A stretch of DNA of 46,165 nt from NCBI GenBank assembly GCA_025362015.1, contig JANYIO010000265.1, forward strand, positions 1-46,165, in the 5' to 3' direction. Shown here in pieces: positions 43,787-46,165 of the stretch. The notes under the pieces were generated by a model, which worked only from the letters and a program-made list of their open reading frames with translations, ran no database searches and was not told the DNA's origin. The position numbers and the translations under genes are program-made. The stretch is from Gammaproteobacteria bacterium. GTDB lineage: Bacteria > Pseudomonadota > Gammaproteobacteria > Pseudomonadales > Cellvibrionaceae. The first letter of the stretch is position 1. The number at the start of each line of letters is the position of its first letter.

Positions 43787-44582
43787 AGCACATAATTCCG
43801 ATAAGGACAAAACCACTCGCCCCAGCAAGAATGAAGAGACCAATGCAGCGCATGAAAAGGCTATTCATAAATTAGCACAACTGGAAGCGCAAATTGAAAA
43901 GTCGCGTGCAATTCTAGCTCGGCTACATATGGATATTCTGCAATCGGGAAGTGTCTGGGCTACCCAACAACCCCAGATAGTAAAAGTAAATGAACAATTG
44001 GTATTGGCAACACTAAACGCCCAAAGCGAGGCTGAAGCAAAGGCGCAAGCACTGGAGAAAATATCGCGCGCAGCTGAGCTTGATCCGTTAACAGAAATTC
44101 CCAATCGCGTGTTGTTACTCGACCGCTTAGTTCATGCAATCGCCATTGCAAAACGTAATAAAGCCCACTTGGCGCTGCTTTTTGTAGATCTCAATAAGTT
44201 CAAGGAGATCAACGACACCTACGGTCACGCAGCCGGGGATCAGGTGCTCAAGCGAGTGGCATATTGCCTCACATCCTCTGTTCGCGAAGCAGATACGGTC
44301 AGCCGCTATGGTGGTGATGAATTTCTCATTCTACTTACTGAAGTATCTCAAGCGTCAGATGCAGTTCTCATTGCTGACAAGGTACTCACTGCACTCGGCA
44401 CGCCCAGCCTCGTGGGTGATGAAATGCTGAGCCTGACCGCTAGCATTGGTATTAGCATCTACCCCACCCACGGCGAAGATATTGACACCCTTATTGCGCG
44501 TGCCGACACTGCCATGTATCAAGCAAAAAAGCGCAAGCTCGGTCACCTAGTCTATTGCGGTGAAGAATCCGTCAGCGAATAA
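43779..44582 (+). CDS. Diguanylate cyclase (GGDEF domain) coupled to the KaiC-like ATPase
   Basis: A 267-residue cytoplasmic protein that should make c-di-GMP from two GTP. The first 100 residues are a charged coiled-coil region (NEETNAAHEKAIHKLAQLEAQIEKSRAILARL, SEAEAKAQALEKISRAAE) with no sensor domain I recognise, which could pair with the KaiC-like protein. The catalytic domain starts at DPLTEIPNR and has the intact active site GGDEF (178-182) and an inhibitory I-site RxxD (READ, 169-172) at the standard five-residue spacing. The start ATG lies within the KaiC-like gene, overlapping it by eight bases. The frame is open further upstream, but that part is antisense to no family and simply overlaps the KaiC-like gene. 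Confidence 0.92.
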   Translation: MVKAHNSDKDKTTRPSKNEETNAAHEKAIHKLAQLEAQIEKSRAILARLHMDILQSGSVWATQQPQIVKVNEQLVLATLNAQSEAEAKAQALEKISRAAELDPLTEIPNRVLLLDRLVHAIAIAKRNKAHLALLFVDLNKFKEINDTYGHAAGDQVLKRVAYCLTSSVREADTVSRYGGDEFLILLTEVSQASDAVLIADKVLTALGTPSLVGDEMLSLTASIGISIYPTHGEDIDTLIARADTAMYQAKKRKLGHLVYCGEESVSE

Positions 44583-44652
44583 CCCGCGCAGCTAAATTAA
44601 TCAACCTGCCATAGAGTGAAATCTAATGATTAAAACATCTCAACTAAAAATG

Positions 44653-45048
44653 TTATTCCGTTAAAAGACTACAAATTTTTTCAGCTGTTTTCTTTAGTGT
44701 TTCAGTATCTGTGTTTTTTGCATACGTAAAACTTAAATCATCCATTGAGTCCATAGGCACTAAATGAATGTGGGTATGCGGCACTTCTAAACCGGCAATC
44801 ATCATTCCAATACGTTTGCACGGAAACGCAAGCTTTAGTGCATGAGATATTTTTTGGCTTACGCGAATAAGATGTGCCATGACATCCTCAGGCAAATCTG
44901 TCCACTGATCAACTTCCATGCGCGGGATAACTAATACGTGCCCTTGACGAATAGGTTGGATAGTTAAAATCGCCACTGCGACATCATCTTTCCACACAAA
45001 ATTGCCGGGGATTTGGCCTTCTATAATTAAACTAAATACACTTGTCAT
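44653..45048 (-). CDS. HIT-family nucleotide hydrolase/transferase
   Basis: A 131-residue HIT-domain protein with the catalytic triad motif HTHIH (91-95) in EVPHTHIHLVPM and the upstream GHVLVIPRMEVDQWTDLPED. Members hydrolyse nucleoside phosphoramidates or dinucleoside polyphosphates; the physiological substrate is unknown. It begins nine bases after the stop of the duplicated-module gene, so the two form a short operon. Read the other way, it is convergent with the GGDEF gene, 70 bases apart. Confidence 0.92.
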   Translation of the reverse strand: MTSVFSLIIEGQIPGNFVWKDDVAVAILTIQPIRQGHVLVIPRMEVDQWTDLPEDVMAHLIRVSQKISHALKLAFPCKRIGMMIAGLEVPHTHIHLVPMDSMDDLSFTYAKNTDTETLKKTAEKICSLLTE

Positions 45049-45057
45049 TACCTTCTC

Positions 45058-45909
45058 CTAATAAATTGCGAGGCCGCAGCCGAATAATTGTTTTGCCAGA
45101 AATTCATCCAGCTGGGCGACATTTTCACTTTGTAATTTCATCGTATCAAAACGTAATTCGATAAATTCATAGCCATGCTTTTTATAAAAATCCTGCTTGA
45201 TCAATTTTGTTGTTAAAGCAGCGGCATTGTCTTCATTGCCCCATATATCGATGGCAACTTGTAAATCCGGTAGAAAAAAATCGACTATTACTTTTTCATT
45301 GCCTGACTGCAAATGATAATTACAAGCGTGATGCACACCGGCAAGATATAACCAATTCTCCACCACAAAAGCTGACTGTAGATTCAGCAACTGCCCACTT
45401 AAGGTCTTGTTTGAATGTGTAAATGCTACGCCAGTAAGCTGTGCAATAGCCGCTTGAAAAACCGGATTATCGAGCATAGTTTCTGGCCAGGTAACAAACG
45501 GAATTCCCGATTGTTCGCTAGTGTGTTGCTCACCACCCAATATTTTTCCGCGAGGAGTCAGCAGCCAACCGCGAATATGTTTTTTGATCCAGCCACACTC
45601 AGCCAATAACAAATTGATTAAACGTGCTGGTAAATCCACTTTGCCGGCAATGTGGGTGGCGCTCAGCGGAGCTTCTGGCAGTAACTTTAGTAATGGGTGA
45701 TCCTGCACAGATTCAGGCCAGGCGATATATTCGCCATATTTCGGATGGTTAATATAAATACCACCCTCAAATTTACCTTTCTCGGTAAGTTGCCAGTGGT
45801 TATCTACCTTCACCATCCATCCACCTTGAGCAAGTAAAATAAATAGCTCTTTGCTCTCCTTCTGCAGTAGGCGCGCCAAGGCGGTGGTGGAGATATGTTT
45901 TTCAGACAT
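45058..45909 (-). CDS. Protein with two copies of a helical module and a nuclease-like C-terminal domain
   Basis: A 283-residue soluble protein. Residues about 4-72 and 77-148 are two versions of one module: L..L....ELFILLAQGGWMVKVDNHWQLTEKGKFEGG...GEYIAWPE against L..L....INLLLAECGWIKKHIRGWLLTPRGKILGG...IPFVTWPE. Each looks like a winged-helix or antirepressor-type DNA-binding unit. After a linker, residues about 190-280 (HHACNYHLQSGNEKVIVDFFLPDLQVAIDIWG...KQDFYKKHGYEFIELRF) follow the pattern of DUF559/PD-(D/E)XK nucleases: D-x-x-L-P, a second acidic residue, then a KQ helix and the final GYEFIEL strand. I start at ATG 45909, preceded by GGAAGG; a TTG at 45924 would add five residues. I do not know its function. 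Confidence 0.65.
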   Translation of the reverse strand: MSEKHISTTALARLLQKESKELFILLAQGGWMVKVDNHWQLTEKGKFEGGIYINHPKYGEYIAWPESVQDHPLLKLLPEAPLSATHIAGKVDLPARLINLLLAECGWIKKHIRGWLLTPRGKILGGEQHTSEQSGIPFVTWPETMLDNPVFQAAIAQLTGVAFTHSNKTLSGQLLNLQSAFVVENWLYLAGVHHACNYHLQSGNEKVIVDFFLPDLQVAIDIWGNEDNAAALTTKLIKQDFYKKHGYEFIELRFDTMKLQSENVAQLDEFLAKQLFGCGLAIY

Positions 45910-46165
45910 GTAGTTACCTTCCAACGTTTATAAATTGCAATTTGAAAATGAACAAGTTAAAAACAAACAACTTAAAAAGGGCCTATTTAAACATGAGTCT
46001 AACCCAACCTGTAGTTACTCACTAGGCGCCAACGACAGTGCTGGCACATCAATTATGATTTTAACTCTATTTTTGCTGGCTTTAATTTAACCAACCCCCT
46101 ATACTGCGCGCACTTTCAGTAAAGCCCCTCCTAATTCGTGAGATTAATGTTGCGGGGTTATGCTG
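45910..46165. other. Intergenic region at the right edge
   Basis: The 256 bases contain no gene that I can support. It should carry the promoter of the duplicated-module/HIT operon on the minus strand. A TATACT at 46100-46105 on the plus strand could be a -10 element for a gene starting beyond the window, but its -35 is unclear. Confidence 0.4.

Overview
The window comes from the chromosome of a gammaproteobacterium with a polar flagellum. The FleS/FleR regulators, the HptB-HsbR-HsbA phosphorelay, an AddAB-like exonuclease pair and the protein sequences in general suggest the Pseudomonas/Cellvibrio/Saccharophagus side of the class. A member of the Cellvibrionaceae is my best guess, but this is inference and no marker gene here fixes the genus. 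No tRNA, rRNA, CRISPR array, transposase or phage gene was seen.

Layout. 1-4636 (+): a tripartite drug-efflux operon, with a MarR repressor (5' end cut off by the window), a NodT-type outer-membrane lipoprotein, an EmrA-like adaptor and an EmrB-like transporter, all overlapping or nearly touching. 4691-6202: a lipoprotein alpha/beta-hydrolase gene enclosed by two related, inverted AT-rich repeats. 6271-12397: housekeeping genes: rmuC (-), murI, a SAM methyltransferase, a BAX-inhibitor-1 family membrane protein and a Tat-exported PhoX/DUF839 protein. 12448-18779 (+): an overlapping pair encoding an AddB-like nuclease and an AddA-like UvrD helicase-nuclease. 18780-20474: accessory stretch with a palindromic repeat, two small orphan genes and a strong candidate for an independent structured RNA.

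20475-40983 (-) is a nearly complete flagellar block. Read in transcription order it runs fleS, fleR, fliE, fliF, fliG, fliH, fliI, fliJ, hsbA, hsbR, hptB, fliK, fliL, fliM, fliN, fliO, fliP, fliQ, fliR, flhB. It encodes the two-component activator of middle and late flagellar genes, the MS ring, the switch, the export ATPase complex, the hook-length ruler, the stator-associated FliL and the export gate. The partner-switch module hsbA-hsbR-hptB sits between fliJ and fliK. flhA, flhF and fleN do not follow flhB here, so the block ends at an RNA gene and unrelated genes.

41516-46165: a CsbD-like stress protein; a three-gene unit of a small unknown protein, a double-domain KaiC-like ATPase and a GGDEF diguanylate cyclase whose start overlaps the KaiC-like stop; then, on the minus strand, an unusual protein with a duplicated helical module and a nuclease-like C-terminus, followed by a HIT-family hydrolase.

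The most interesting items are the KaiC-like/GGDEF unit, the structured RNA at 20129-20249, the inverted-repeat-bounded esterase gene, and the palindromic repeat lying inside the flagellar operon between fliQ and fliR.
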